The position numbers and the translations under genes were made by a program. A stretch of 64,000 nucleotides of DNA, taken from NCBI RefSeq assembly GCF_013030985.1, contig NZ_WPYP01000001.1:930001-994000 (forward strand), in the 5' to 3' direction. Below the pieces are notes generated by a model. The model was not told the origin of the DNA. It saw only the letters and a list, made by a program, of their open reading frames with translations, and searched no databases. Every line of letters starts with the position of its first letter. Within the stretch, counting starts at the first letter, position 1. Source of the stretch: Ruegeria arenilitoris (GTDB lineage Bacteria > Pseudomonadota > Alphaproteobacteria > Rhodobacterales > Rhodobacteraceae). Below are positions 19,176 through 27,442 of this stretch, in pieces.

Positions 19176-20354
19176 TTAGGCGGTGCCGAATTTCACCAGC
19201 TTGATCGCGGCAAAGTCGCTCACGTCGCCGCCAACGCGCTTGGTTGCGTAGAACAGGACATGCGGCTTGGCGCTGAACGGGTCGCGCAGGACGCGCAGGT
19301 CGGGGCGTTCGGCAATGGTGTAACCGGCCTGGAAGTCACCAAAGGCAATCGAGAAGCTGTCGGACGCCGCATCGGGCATGTCCTCGGCGATCAGCACCGG
19401 GTAGCCCATCAGACGCGCAGGCTCGCCCGCAGCCAGGCCGTCGGACCACAGGAAGCGGCCATCGCTGTCCTTCAGCTTGCGGATCAGACCCGCGGTCTTC
19501 GAGTTCATCACGAAGGTGCCGTTCACGCGGTACTGGGCACCCAGCGCATAGACCACGTCGACAATTGCATCCGCCTCGACACCACCGTCGATGCCGGTGG
19601 GAACATAGCCGATATTGCCCCAGGCCCAGACATCATTGTCGACCTTTGTGTGGTCCAGGATGCCCTTCGGCTTGTCGCCACCATCGCCCGAGATGAACGC
19701 AGCTGCTTCGGCGCGGGCGAACTTGTCGGCGATACGACCGGCCAGCCAGCCTTCGACGTCAAACGCGCTGTCGTCCAGCAGACGCTGCGAGGCTTTGGGA
19801 AGGGCGCTCAGCTCGTGCAGCGCAATCGAGATGCGGTCGATCGACGGGGTCGCGGTCTCAGTTGCGGCCGCAGTCTCGTCGGCCCAGCCTGCGCCCACAT
19901 CAGTGTGGTCGATCAGCACGTCGAATGAGTTCGCCTCGACATTCACCACTGACGCAATCGAGCGGATCGAGGCAGTGGATTTCAGAACCGATTTGATGAT
20001 CTCGGCGGTTTGCGGATCAACCTGATAACCGCCATCACTGTTGACAGCGCTCGACAGCGATTTCGACTCCATTTCAAGCCCGCGCAGGCCATCATCTTCG
20101 CCCGAACGCACATAGGCATCAAAAGCCTTCTGATGCGGTGCGCCGTCTTCGATCGAGGCCGCAAGGTGCGGACGCGCCGCGATGGTTGATTTACGACCCA
20201 GCATGGTCAGTCGCTCTTCTGTCTGTTGCAGTTTAGTTTTAACTTCAGCCTTCAGGCCCTTGAATTCATTCACGAAGCCAGCCATCGCCTGCTTCACCTC
20301 CTGAACCAGGGGCGCACCCTCTCCGGTCAAGGCCGGGGTTTCGGTCTTGCTCAT
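19176..20354 (-). CDS. GTA major capsid protein, HK97 fold (g5)
   Basis: This is the capsid subunit of the GTA head. Residues 1-100 are helical, polar and likely removed by the g4 protease. The HK97 core follows (NSDGGYQVDPQTAEII, ALPKASQRLLDDSAFDVE, FVMNSKTAGLIRKLKD, GYPVLIAEDMPD). Two Met codons lie four residues apart; MSKTETP at 20354 is taken as the start, with 20366 as the alternative. Confidence 0.95.
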   Translation of the reverse strand: MSKTETPALTGEGAPLVQEVKQAMAGFVNEFKGLKAEVKTKLQQTEERLTMLGRKSTIAARPHLAASIEDGAPHQKAFDAYVRSGEDDGLRGLEMESKSLSSAVNSDGGYQVDPQTAEIIKSVLKSTASIRSIASVVNVEANSFDVLIDHTDVGAGWADETAAATETATPSIDRISIALHELSALPKASQRLLDDSAFDVEGWLAGRIADKFARAEAAAFISGDGGDKPKGILDHTKVDNDVWAWGNIGYVPTGIDGGVEADAIVDVVYALGAQYRVNGTFVMNSKTAGLIRKLKDSDGRFLWSDGLAAGEPARLMGYPVLIAEDMPDAASDSFSIAFGDFQAGYTIAERPDLRVLRDPFSAKPHVLFYATKRVGGDVSDFAAIKLVKFGTA

Positions 20355-20389
20355 CAGCACTTCCATTTCTTGGGTGGGTTTGAGGCGCG

Positions 20390-20935
20390 CTAGGGTCGCG
20401 CCAGCTCCTGCCGGGCGTCGTTGAACACCTCGGCAATGCTACGCAGGGTCTCGTCGGCTTCGGGATCGAAACCCTTTGCCGCCACCCGCGCACTGGGCAG
20501 CATCGGGAAGGTCACCAGCGACACCTCCCACAGCTCCAGTTCGGTAAGGACCCGCTGGCCCTTGTCATTCTTCGCGGCCCGCTTGGTGCGATAGCCAATC
20601 GACAGGCCATCCATCGCGCCCGCGCGGATTAGTTCCGCCGCCTCGCGGCCCTTCTGGGTGCTTTCCAGCAGACGCCCCTTGACCCAAAGACCCTTGTCGT
20701 CCTCGCGCACCTCATCCCAGACGCCGATGGGCTGCGCCGGGTCGTGCTGCCACAGCATCTTGACTCGCTGGCCCGCCTTTTCCAGCCCGGCCAGCGAGCT
20801 GCGATAGGCCCCTTTCTGCACCACGTCACTGCCCTGATCGACCTGACCGAACAGGCTGGCATAACCTTCGATCACCGCATCCTCGGATACCGAAAGCCCG
20901 TCTCCGAACCGTGCAAACTTGTGTTCCAAATCCAT
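20390..20935 (-). CDS. GTA prohead protease, HK97 family (g4)
   Basis: This 181-residue serine protease matures the capsid protein. The catalytic His is in MLWQHDPAQPIG and the Ser in MDGLSIGY, with the ELWEVSLVTFPML strand after it. The start at 20935 (MDLEHKF) was chosen over a longer frame to 21091 that would run into g3.5. Confidence 0.93.
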   Translation of the reverse strand: MDLEHKFARFGDGLSVSEDAVIEGYASLFGQVDQGSDVVQKGAYRSSLAGLEKAGQRVKMLWQHDPAQPIGVWDEVREDDKGLWVKGRLLESTQKGREAAELIRAGAMDGLSIGYRTKRAAKNDKGQRVLTELELWEVSLVTFPMLPSARVAAKGFDPEADETLRSIAEVFNDARQELARP

Positions 20936-20961
20936 GAACACCTCCTCGTAAGCTTTTGATT

Positions 20962-21180
20962 TCACGGCGTGGCCGCAAGGAACGATTGAAACACCTGCGC
21001 CAGGATCACCGCCGCGACACCGTAGACTGTCAGCCACAACCGCTTTTCCAACCGTTCCATCATCTCTTCGATCTGATCCAACCTGCGGCACAGATGCGCG
21101 TGCTGAATCTCGGCCACCCGTTCATGTGCCGCCAGACGCAGGCCCGGTGCGCAGTCGAATGGCGGATACCCCTCAGCCAT
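20962..21180 (-). CDS. GTA head-formation small protein (g3.5)
   Basis: This 72-residue protein has a helical charged centre (RRLDQIEEMMERLEKRL) and one C-terminal hydrophobic helix (VYGVAAVILAQVF). It lies between portal and protease, where RcGTA has the small head gene known as g3.5. The start at 21180 overlaps the portal stop by eight bases. The longer frame to 21231 lies inside the portal gene. Confidence 0.75.
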   Translation of the reverse strand: MAEGYPPFDCAPGLRLAAHERVAEIQHAHLCRRLDQIEEMMERLEKRLWLTVYGVAAVILAQVFQSFLAATP

Positions 21181-22345
21181 CCGCATCCTCCGCCAGCGCC
21201 GGGAGGCCCAGCAGAGACCGCTTTTCCGCATCGGTCAGGAACTCGGCCCGGCTGACCCGTGCCCATTGCGCGTCCCGCTCGGCAGACAATGCTGGCACCT
21301 GATCCAGATCCGGTTTCAGCATCAGATCCTCACCGGAATAGCCCGAGAGCCATTCCGACACCGCCGCCGCCACCCGCGTCACCAGAGGCAGCACGGTCAG
21401 TCGATAAAACGCCCGGTTGGCCTCCTGATAGTTCGAATAGGTCGCGTCACCCTGGATCCCCAGCAACATTGGTGGGACCCCAAAGGCCAGCGCGATCTCG
21501 CGGGCGGCGGCTTCCTTGGTCTTCTGAAACTCCATGTCGGATGGCGAGAAACCCATCGGCTTCCAATCCAGCCCCCCTTCCAGAACCATCGGCCGGCCAG
21601 CATTGCGCGCGCCGCGATAGTTCTGCTCGATCTCGTCGCTCAGGCGGCGGAACTGATCCTCGGCCATCACGCCGTGACCATCGCCGCCCTTCCAAACCAG
21701 CGCCCCCGAGGGCCGCGCAGCATTGTCCAACAGCGATTTCGACCAGCGCGACGCACTGTTATGCACATCAATGGCCATGGCCGCCGCCTGCATCGGCGAG
21801 AACCCGTAATGGTCATCCTGCGGATGGAAGGACTTGATGTGGCAGATGGCGTCAGCGGCAAAACGATGGGTCTTGCCCCCTACCGTGTAATCATACGCCT
21901 TGGGCCAACCGTCAGCACCGGGCACCACGCTCATCCGGTCCGAGCGTAGAACGTGCAGTTCAACCGGCAATCCGTCCTCGGCCTGAACCGCCTCAATGTA
22001 AGCATTGCCCGACAGTAGAAGCTGGCCGAACACGGCCTCCATCAACTCGGCCCGCCCCTGCGCTGCGTTGGGGCGGCGCATCAGGGTCAGGATAGGGTGC
22101 ACGTCATAGCGCTGTTCACGATCCTGCAAGACCAGTGGCAAGGCCGCTGCAGCCTCGGCAATCAGCTTAACCGAGCGGAAGCCCACCGGGTTGCCGGAAA
22201 ACCCCGTCCGCGTCAGCGACACTGCATCCCGAGGGCTCCACGCCACGCGCCCACCCGTCTGCCAGGCCACTACAGGGCCTGCCGCGCTGGCCTTTGCCTC
22301 GGGTGCTTCCCCGGCCGCTCTACGACGCAAGAAATCGAATACCAT
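21173..22345 (-). CDS. GTA portal protein, HK97 family (g3)
   Basis: This 390-residue portal makes the dodecameric DNA channel of the head. Typical segments are NPVGFRSVKLIAEA, LLLSGNAYIE, ICHIKSFHPQDDHYGFSP and FGVPPMLLGIQGDATYSN. A strong AAGGAG site lies before its ATG. In this genome its upstream neighbour is not g2 but an inserted SUKH gene on the other strand. Confidence 0.94.
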   Translation of the reverse strand: MVFDFLRRRAAGEAPEAKASAAGPVVAWQTGGRVAWSPRDAVSLTRTGFSGNPVGFRSVKLIAEAAAALPLVLQDREQRYDVHPILTLMRRPNAAQGRAELMEAVFGQLLLSGNAYIEAVQAEDGLPVELHVLRSDRMSVVPGADGWPKAYDYTVGGKTHRFAADAICHIKSFHPQDDHYGFSPMQAAAMAIDVHNSASRWSKSLLDNAARPSGALVWKGGDGHGVMAEDQFRRLSDEIEQNYRGARNAGRPMVLEGGLDWKPMGFSPSDMEFQKTKEAAAREIALAFGVPPMLLGIQGDATYSNYQEANRAFYRLTVLPLVTRVAAAVSEWLSGYSGEDLMLKPDLDQVPALSAERDAQWARVSRAEFLTDAEKRSLLGLPALAEDADG

Positions 22346-22591
22346 GTCCAGATGCTCCTTTCTGTCGCCGCTGTGTCCGGCTTGTTGAAAGGAGTTATGC
22401 AGGAAAGAAGTTTAAGCCTCGGGAACGGAGCGTACGGGGGTTGGGCAACGGATGTGTGCCGTGTTTCTGAGTGGCTGCTACACCAAGAAAACGCCCCACT
22501 TATGTCGTATGATAGCTCCACCCTAAACTGATTAGTTGATTAAGTATTTGTTCCAAAATACAATTTCCGCTGCGAATTAACAGGAAACAAA
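22346..22591. other. Non-coding part of the insertion between GTA g2 and g3
   Basis: About 250 bp without a supported gene. The part near the portal keeps its ribosome binding site. From about 22500 onward the sequence becomes AT-rich and probably carries the promoter of the SUKH gene. Short open frames on both strands show no recognisable family. Confidence 0.4.
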
Positions 22592-23122
22592 ATGATTGTT
22601 TTTGAAGACTTCGATTTGTCAGGTTTTTGGTCAGGTGATGCGTATGAACGGAAAAACTACATCAGTAGGAAACTGGACGAGAGTCTACTGCGATCCGTCG
22701 AACAAGAACTGGGGGTAAAGCTACCCGAAAGCTATGTTGAAATGATGAAGGTTCAGAATGGCGGGACCCCTTCAAAAAACTCTCATCCTACAAATACTCC
22801 GACCTCATGGGCTAAAGATCACATCGCGATTTCTGGAATCTATGGAATCGATAGAAAGCTGGACTGCTCGCTCTGTGGCTATTTCAGCACCAAATTTTGG
22901 ATGGGGGAATGGGGATACCCGCATATTGGGGTTTATTTTGCTGACTGCCCCTCAGCGGGTCACGATATGCTTTGCCTAGACTACAGAAATGCTTCGGGCA
23001 ATTCCCAGCCAACGGTTGTTCATGTTGATCAAGAGAATGACTATCGTATTACTTTCATAGCACCAGACTTTGAGAGTTTTATTCGCGGCCTTAAGGATGA
23101 GAACGAATTCGAACTAGACTAG
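22592..23122 (+). CDS. SUKH / SMI1-KNR4 family protein inserted in the GTA cluster
   Basis: This 176-residue protein has the SMI1/KNR4 layout: ESLLRSVEQELGVKLPESYVE, a QNGG motif, HIAISGIYGID, then HDMLCLDYRNASG and a C-terminal SFIRGLKDENEFELD. Bacterial SUKH proteins are mostly immunity proteins of toxin systems; that role is inferred here. It lies antisense to the GTA genes between terminase and portal and ends 13 bp from the terminase stop. Its base composition is clearly AT-richer than the flanks. The ATG has an AGGAAA site. No toxin gene is adjacent. Confidence 0.82.
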   Translation: MIVFEDFDLSGFWSGDAYERKNYISRKLDESLLRSVEQELGVKLPESYVEMMKVQNGGTPSKNSHPTNTPTSWAKDHIAISGIYGIDRKLDCSLCGYFSTKFWMGEWGYPHIGVYFADCPSAGHDMLCLDYRNASGNSQPTVVHVDQENDYRITFIAPDFESFIRGLKDENEFELD

Positions 23123-23135
23123 ACTGAAATTCCTC

Positions 23136-24551
23136 TCACAAACTCCGCACCCTCGGCCGCCGATACGCCCCCGCTGGCCCCACAACCAGTTCATGCAGCG
23201 CCCAGACCAGCGCATCGACCCGGTCGGGTGAGCCCTGACCTTGATACCCGCGCGCCGTCATCTGGCACATCTGCTCCTCCAGCGCGTCCAGACCGGCCAC
23301 ATGCGCCACCCGCCCCTGCTCGTACAAGGCCGCCACAGGCTCGGCCCGGGCCACCTTTCCGCGTGAGGCCCGTACAGCCCGATAAGGCACCAGAGGGTCC
23401 ACCTGCCGCACCACCTCTTCCACCAGCTGCCCGCCCTGATTGACCTCGGCCACCAGCCGTTCAGCCCCAAACTCATCCATCGCATCAATCGCCGCCCGCG
23501 CCCAACCCGCCGGGCCAACGCCCTGCACCGTGCGATCGGCCAGCACATAGGCGCGCCACGCCTCGGGCGGCCCCTGCAGCTGAGCGCCGACAACCACGAT
23601 CCCACAGGCATCCGCATCCGATCCCGCCGTCACCGCTGGGTCCAGCGCCACCACGATACGGTCCAGTTCCGGCACAGCCTCGACCCGCGCCGCGTCCAGC
23701 ATTGAACCTGTCCACAACGCGCCTTCTGCATCCGACAGCAATACCCCGTCCAGTTCCTGCCGACCAAGCCGTGTGCCCGCATAGCGCGCGCGCACTTCGT
23801 CCAGAAACGACTCGGCCAGATTGGCCCGGTTCGCCTCGGTCGGCGCATGGGCCTGAACCGTGGACGGAGACGACAGCAACTCCTTCAGAACCTTCACATT
23901 CCGCGGCGTTGTCGTCACACAGACCCGAGGCCGCTCGCCCAGACGCAACGCGAATTGCAGCATATCCCAGGTCTCGCCCGCCTTTTTCCACTTGGCCAGC
24001 TCATCCACCCAGGCCGCATCGAATTGCGGCCCCCGCAACCCTTCGGGATCATGCGCCGAGAACGCTTGCGCCTCGGCCCCGTTGGGCCAGATCAGCTTGC
24101 GTTCGGACGCCTTCCACTGAGGCCGCCGGTCCGGTGGCGAACAGTGCAATATCCCGCTATCGCCGAAGATCATCACATCGCGCACCTGATCGAAGGTCTC
24201 ACCGACCAAGGCCACGCGGCTGGCTTCACCACGATCCAGCGGCTTTGACCCCTCGACCATCGACCGCACCCATTCGGACCCCGCGCGCGTCTTACCGGCA
24301 CCGCGTCCGCCCATGATCACCCAGGACCGCCAGTCGCCCTCGGGCGGCCACTGGTGCGGCAGCGCCCAGAACTCGAACAGGAAAGGGAGGGCGCACAGCC
24401 CTCCCTCCCCGATCTCACTCAGAAATCTGTCCCGAACCGCAGCATCGGCGGAGGCGAGCCAGCCTGCACCCGATTTCAAATCGAGCGCGCTCAAGGTCGA
24501 GCGCATACCCACCTTGGGCAATTCCGGCTTGTCTGTGATGTTGTTCGACAA
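23136..24551 (-). CDS. GTA terminase large subunit (g2)
   Basis: This DNA-packaging motor has an ATPase and a nuclease domain. The Walker A motif is GGRGAGKTRAGSEW (about residues 80-94), with the DAAWVDELAKW Walker B region, TTTPRNVKVL coupling motif, and nuclease acidic residues in VVALDPAVTAGSDADACG and VAEVNQGGQLVEE. The frame supports the ATG at 24551, with 24506 as an alternative. Either way its 5' end overlaps g1 in another frame. Confidence 0.94.
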   Translation of the reverse strand: MSNNITDKPELPKVGMRSTLSALDLKSGAGWLASADAAVRDRFLSEIGEGGLCALPFLFEFWALPHQWPPEGDWRSWVIMGGRGAGKTRAGSEWVRSMVEGSKPLDRGEASRVALVGETFDQVRDVMIFGDSGILHCSPPDRRPQWKASERKLIWPNGAEAQAFSAHDPEGLRGPQFDAAWVDELAKWKKAGETWDMLQFALRLGERPRVCVTTTPRNVKVLKELLSSPSTVQAHAPTEANRANLAESFLDEVRARYAGTRLGRQELDGVLLSDAEGALWTGSMLDAARVEAVPELDRIVVALDPAVTAGSDADACGIVVVGAQLQGPPEAWRAYVLADRTVQGVGPAGWARAAIDAMDEFGAERLVAEVNQGGQLVEEVVRQVDPLVPYRAVRASRGKVARAEPVAALYEQGRVAHVAGLDALEEQMCQMTARGYQGQGSPDRVDALVWALHELVVGPAGAYRRPRVRSL

Positions 24552-24759
24552 AGCTTGTCTCCACTTTCTGACAACTTCGGATCAGCCCCTCTAACTGCCC
24601 GAGTTGTTTGGCCGTACCAGCCAGGTCTGCATCCTCCCCGGTTCCGATTTGCCTGCGCAGTTCTTCCGCCGCTTTGCGCAAACCGCGAATGGATGTCTCA
24701 AGCGACTGCAAAAGTTCCGCCGTCTGGGACATCCGCTCTTCCGGGGTAATCAAAGTCAT
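24415..24759 (-). CDS. GTA small terminase-like protein (g1)
   Basis: This 114-residue, largely helical protein (TPEERMSQTAELLQSLETSI, RGLRKAAEELRRQI, KQLGQLEGLIRSCQKVETSF) is the first gene of the GTA cluster and corresponds to g1, the proposed small terminase of RcGTA. Its last third overlaps the 5' part of g2 by up to 137 bp in another frame. A Met encoded at 24777 is an alternative start. Confidence 0.82.
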   Translation of the reverse strand: MTLITPEERMSQTAELLQSLETSIRGLRKAAEELRRQIGTGEDADLAGTAKQLGQLEGLIRSCQKVETSFVEQHHRQAGIAQGGYALDLERARFEIGCRLARLRRCCGSGQISE

Positions 24760-24805
24760 GTTTGCCTGTGACCTCATGCGTGAGTTTTCTCCGCACGAGA
24801 GAAAC

Positions 24806-24838
24806 GAAAAACGGCCACCGGGTTTCCCCAGGGCCGTT
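24806..24838 (-). terminator. Terminator-like hairpin in the GTA leader, between promoter and g1
   Basis: Read on the minus strand, ACGGCC and GGCCGT arms enclose CTGGG-GAAA-CCCGG, giving about 11 pairs capped by a GNRA tetraloop, followed at once by five T. This has the form of an intrinsic terminator. It lies about 20 bp after the predicted transcription start and about 50 bp before the g1 start, so it could act as an attenuator or end a short leader RNA. Confidence 0.7.
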
Positions 24839-24863
24839 GCCCACTTCTTCTAGCATGACACAA

Positions 24864-24892
24864 CTTATACGAGAATAAGCGCGCAAAGTCAA
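24864..24892 (-). promoter_or_regulatory. Sigma70-like promoter of the GTA cluster
   Basis: On the minus strand, TTGACT (24887-24892) and TATAAG (24864-24869) are separated by exactly 17 bp, close to the housekeeping consensus. It points toward g1. RcGTA transcription is known to depend on the activator GafA, which is not encoded in this window. Confidence 0.65.
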
Positions 24893-25030
24893 TGATTTGC
24901 GCAACAGGGGCGCAACACCCAGAGTACGCACCGAGTTAAGAAAACCTGAACAAACACGCGCATGACGTTTGGATTGCCAGCCTGTCAGACCGCTGTTTAA
25001 GTTGCGGGAAACCATCAGGAGCGCGAGCAA

Positions 25031-25879
25031 ATGAAACGCATCTATGACTTCAGCCGCAACCCGGCCATACGTAATTATACCGTTGCGGATTTGAAGGCGC
25101 TCAAGGGCTCGGGCCGTACCCTGTCCATGGCGAACCCCGCCAATAACGACGAGCTTCGGGCCTGTGTCGATGCCGGTATCGACCTTCTTGTTGTGGGGGC
25201 CGATCAGATGGACGATGTCCGCCGCATTGCGCCCACCCATTTCACCGGAGCAGGTTCGACCTGGGCGCAATTCGGGTCCGATGACGAAATCGTGGCACAC
25301 GCATATGGGACGATGCGGAATGGGGCAGACATGTATTACACGCTACGCTCACTGGACGTCATGGAAAGGATGGCAAAGGACGGCATTCCGGTTCAGAGCC
25401 ACATCGGCCTTATCCCCACCTTCAGCCATCACTGCGGTGGGCTTCGCGCATGGGGGCGGACCGCTGATGAGGCGATGAAAGTCTATCAAACCCTCAAGCG
25501 GATGGAGGATGTCGGTGTCTTCGCGGTCGAGGTCGAATGCCTTGCAGAAGAAGTGCTTGCTGCCGTGAATACAAAGACCACGGTGGTCACGTTCTCGCTG
25601 GGCTCCGGCAAGGCCGGGGACGCGATCTTTTCCTTCGTTGCAGATATTTGTGGCGAAGCCAGTGAAGAAGATAAACCACCGAAACACGCCTATGCCTTTG
25701 GCAGAGTGGGCAGGCTGCACAAGCAGATTCACGACGAACGGGTCGACGCGCTGTCGCAGTTCCATACTGAGGTCACCGCGCGCAACTTCCCCTACCCCGA
25801 AACCAATATCGGGATGCATGAGGGCGAACATGCCAGGTTCCTCGAAGCGCTCGACAAGTGGTCCCCGACTCATCAGTGA
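25031..25879 (+). CDS. PanB-like (ketopantoate hydroxymethyltransferase-related) TIM-barrel protein, altered active site
   Basis: The 282-residue protein follows the PanB pattern (HIGLIPTFSHHCGGLRAWGR; EVECLAEEV holding the Glu equivalent to E. coli Glu181; VTFSLGSGKAGDAIFSF). The region that in PanB carries VKIEGG with the substrate Lys and Glu instead reads MYYTLRS, and the segment before it is shorter. Ketopantoate synthesis is therefore doubtful, and another C-C bond reaction of the PEP-mutase/PanB superfamily is possible. It is divergent from the GTA cluster. Confidence 0.65.
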   Translation: MKRIYDFSRNPAIRNYTVADLKALKGSGRTLSMANPANNDELRACVDAGIDLLVVGADQMDDVRRIAPTHFTGAGSTWAQFGSDDEIVAHAYGTMRNGADMYYTLRSLDVMERMAKDGIPVQSHIGLIPTFSHHCGGLRAWGRTADEAMKVYQTLKRMEDVGVFAVEVECLAEEVLAAVNTKTTVVTFSLGSGKAGDAIFSFVADICGEASEEDKPPKHAYAFGRVGRLHKQIHDERVDALSQFHTEVTARNFPYPETNIGMHEGEHARFLEALDKWSPTHQ

Positions 25880-26148
25880 CCAACATCAAAGCTTGACAAA
25901 CCCGCGCGCAGACCGCATGTGCCGCAGATCAAGCGCTGACGCGTGAGCATCTGGCCGCAACGGCCCCCACAGCGCACTACACATCTCCTAGTTCCCCTTC
26001 ACGCAGGGTTCTTGATGCGACGGCCGGATGTACAGGACTCGCCTGTATGCCCCGAGGCTTCGCAGAAACCCTGCCGGTCGCGCTGTTGGCGTGGCCTTAT
26101 GCTCTTGTCCGGTTCGGAAAGCCGTCCCGGATCAAAAAGGAATGATAC
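25880..26148. other. Intergenic region before the DEAD-box helicase gene
   Basis: No gene is supported in these 269 bp. It holds a TACAGG-ACTCG-CCTGTA inverted repeat near 26030-26046 and an AAGGA site before the helicase start. The promoter was not resolved. Confidence 0.4.
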
Positions 26149-27405
26149 TTGTTCGACTTCGACATGCTGGGCCTGGCCCCGGCCCTGAATGATGCGCTGC
26201 AACGCGCAAACTTTACCCAACCCACGCCGATCCAGAACCAGGCGATCCCGCTGGCCCTGCAGGGCCACGACATCCTTGGGCTGGCCCAGACCGGCACCGG
26301 CAAAACGCTGGCCTTCGGCCTGCCGCTGATCGATCACCTGCTGGCGCAACCGGGCAAACCGGCCCCCAAAACGGTCAAGGCCCTGATCCTGGCGCCGACC
26401 CGTGAATTGGTGAACCAGATCGCCGAGAGCCTGCGTAACCTGACCAAAAAGACAAAACTGCGCGTCGCCACTGTTGTCGGCGGGCAATCCATCGGCAAGC
26501 AGATCTCGTTCCTGTCGCGCGGCACCGACATTCTGGTCGCGACGCCGGGCCGCCTGATCGACCTGATGGAACGTGGCGCCGTTGACCTCAGCACAGTCCG
26601 TCATCTGGTGCTGGATGAGGCCGACCAGATGCTGGACATGGGTTTCATCCATGCCTTGCGCAAAATCGAGCCCGCTTTGGGCACGCCGCGTCAGACCATG
26701 CTGTTTTCGGCGACAATGCCGAAGCTGATGGAAGAACTCAGCCAGTCCTATCTGACCAACCCGCAACGGGTGCAGGTCTCGCCTCCGGGCAAGGCCGCAG
26801 ACAAGATCACGCAGTCTGTTCATTTCCTCGACAGAGCCGAAAAACCGCGGAAGCTTCGCGAAGTACTGTCGGCGGATATGGATGCCCTGACGCTGGTCTT
26901 TGCCCGCACGAAACACGGGGCCGAGAAACTGATGAAAGGTCTGGTGGCGGACGGGTTCAACGCCGCCTCGATCCACGGGAACAAAAGCCAGGGTCAGCGC
27001 GACCGCGCGATCAAGGCGTTCCGCGCCGGAGAGATCAACGTGCTGGTCGCCACCGATGTCGCCGCGCGCGGCATCGACATTCCGGGTGTTGCCTACGTTA
27101 TCAACTATGACTTGCCCGAAGTGCCCGACAACTATGTCCACCGCATCGGCCGCACCGCCCGCGCCGGACGCGAGGGCGAAGGCATTGCTTTCTGCGCACC
27201 GGATGAACTGGATCAACTGCGCCAGATTCAGAAGCTGATGAAGATCGACATCCCGGTCGCCAGCGGCACCATGCCCGAATTCGCCGAACCCAAGAAACCG
27301 CGCAAGCGTGGCGGGTTCCGGGGACGCAGACCACACGGGGCAAATGAGGCGTCGAAACCCGCGCCGTCCAAACGTCGCCGTCCGCGCCGACGCCCCGCCG
27401 CATAA
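26149..27405 (+). CDS. DEAD-box ATP-dependent RNA helicase, RhlE-like
   Basis: This 418-residue RNA helicase would act in ribosome assembly or RNA decay. It shows the Q motif (FTQPTPIQNQAIP), motif I (AQTGTGKT), Ia (PTRELVNQ), II (DEAD), III (SAT), V (ATDVAARGID) and VI (HRIGRTARAG). The C-terminus is a basic Lys/Arg-rich tail, suited to RNA binding. Translation appears to start at TTG 26149, six bases after AAGGA, giving the family-like N-terminus MFDFDMLGL; the Met six codons in is the alternative. Confidence 0.93.
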   Translation: MFDFDMLGLAPALNDALQRANFTQPTPIQNQAIPLALQGHDILGLAQTGTGKTLAFGLPLIDHLLAQPGKPAPKTVKALILAPTRELVNQIAESLRNLTKKTKLRVATVVGGQSIGKQISFLSRGTDILVATPGRLIDLMERGAVDLSTVRHLVLDEADQMLDMGFIHALRKIEPALGTPRQTMLFSATMPKLMEELSQSYLTNPQRVQVSPPGKAADKITQSVHFLDRAEKPRKLREVLSADMDALTLVFARTKHGAEKLMKGLVADGFNAASIHGNKSQGQRDRAIKAFRAGEINVLVATDVAARGIDIPGVAYVINYDLPEVPDNYVHRIGRTARAGREGEGIAFCAPDELDQLRQIQKLMKIDIPVASGTMPEFAEPKKPRKRGGFRGRRPHGANEASKPAPSKRRRPRRRPAA

Positions 27406-27408
27406 AAG

Positions 27409-27442
27409 AGAAAGGGCCGCGTTTTTCGACGCGGCCCTTTTC
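27409..27442. terminator. Bidirectional terminator between the helicase and mltG
   Basis: AAAGGGCCGCG and CGCGGCCCTTT form a perfect 11-bp stem with a T-rich loop, flanked by A and T runs, between two convergent genes. Confidence 0.88.

Noticed and set aside
22097..22531. 144-codon plus-strand frame spanning the start of g3 and the inserted DNA
   Set aside because: Most of it is antisense to the portal gene, and the remainder has no recognisable homology. No transposase remnant could be supported.
10088..24759. Interpretation as an ordinary prophage
   Set aside because: There is no integrase, repressor, replication or att-like repeat, and gene order and sizes match RcGTA, including the short tape measure and the g12-g15 tail-tip set.
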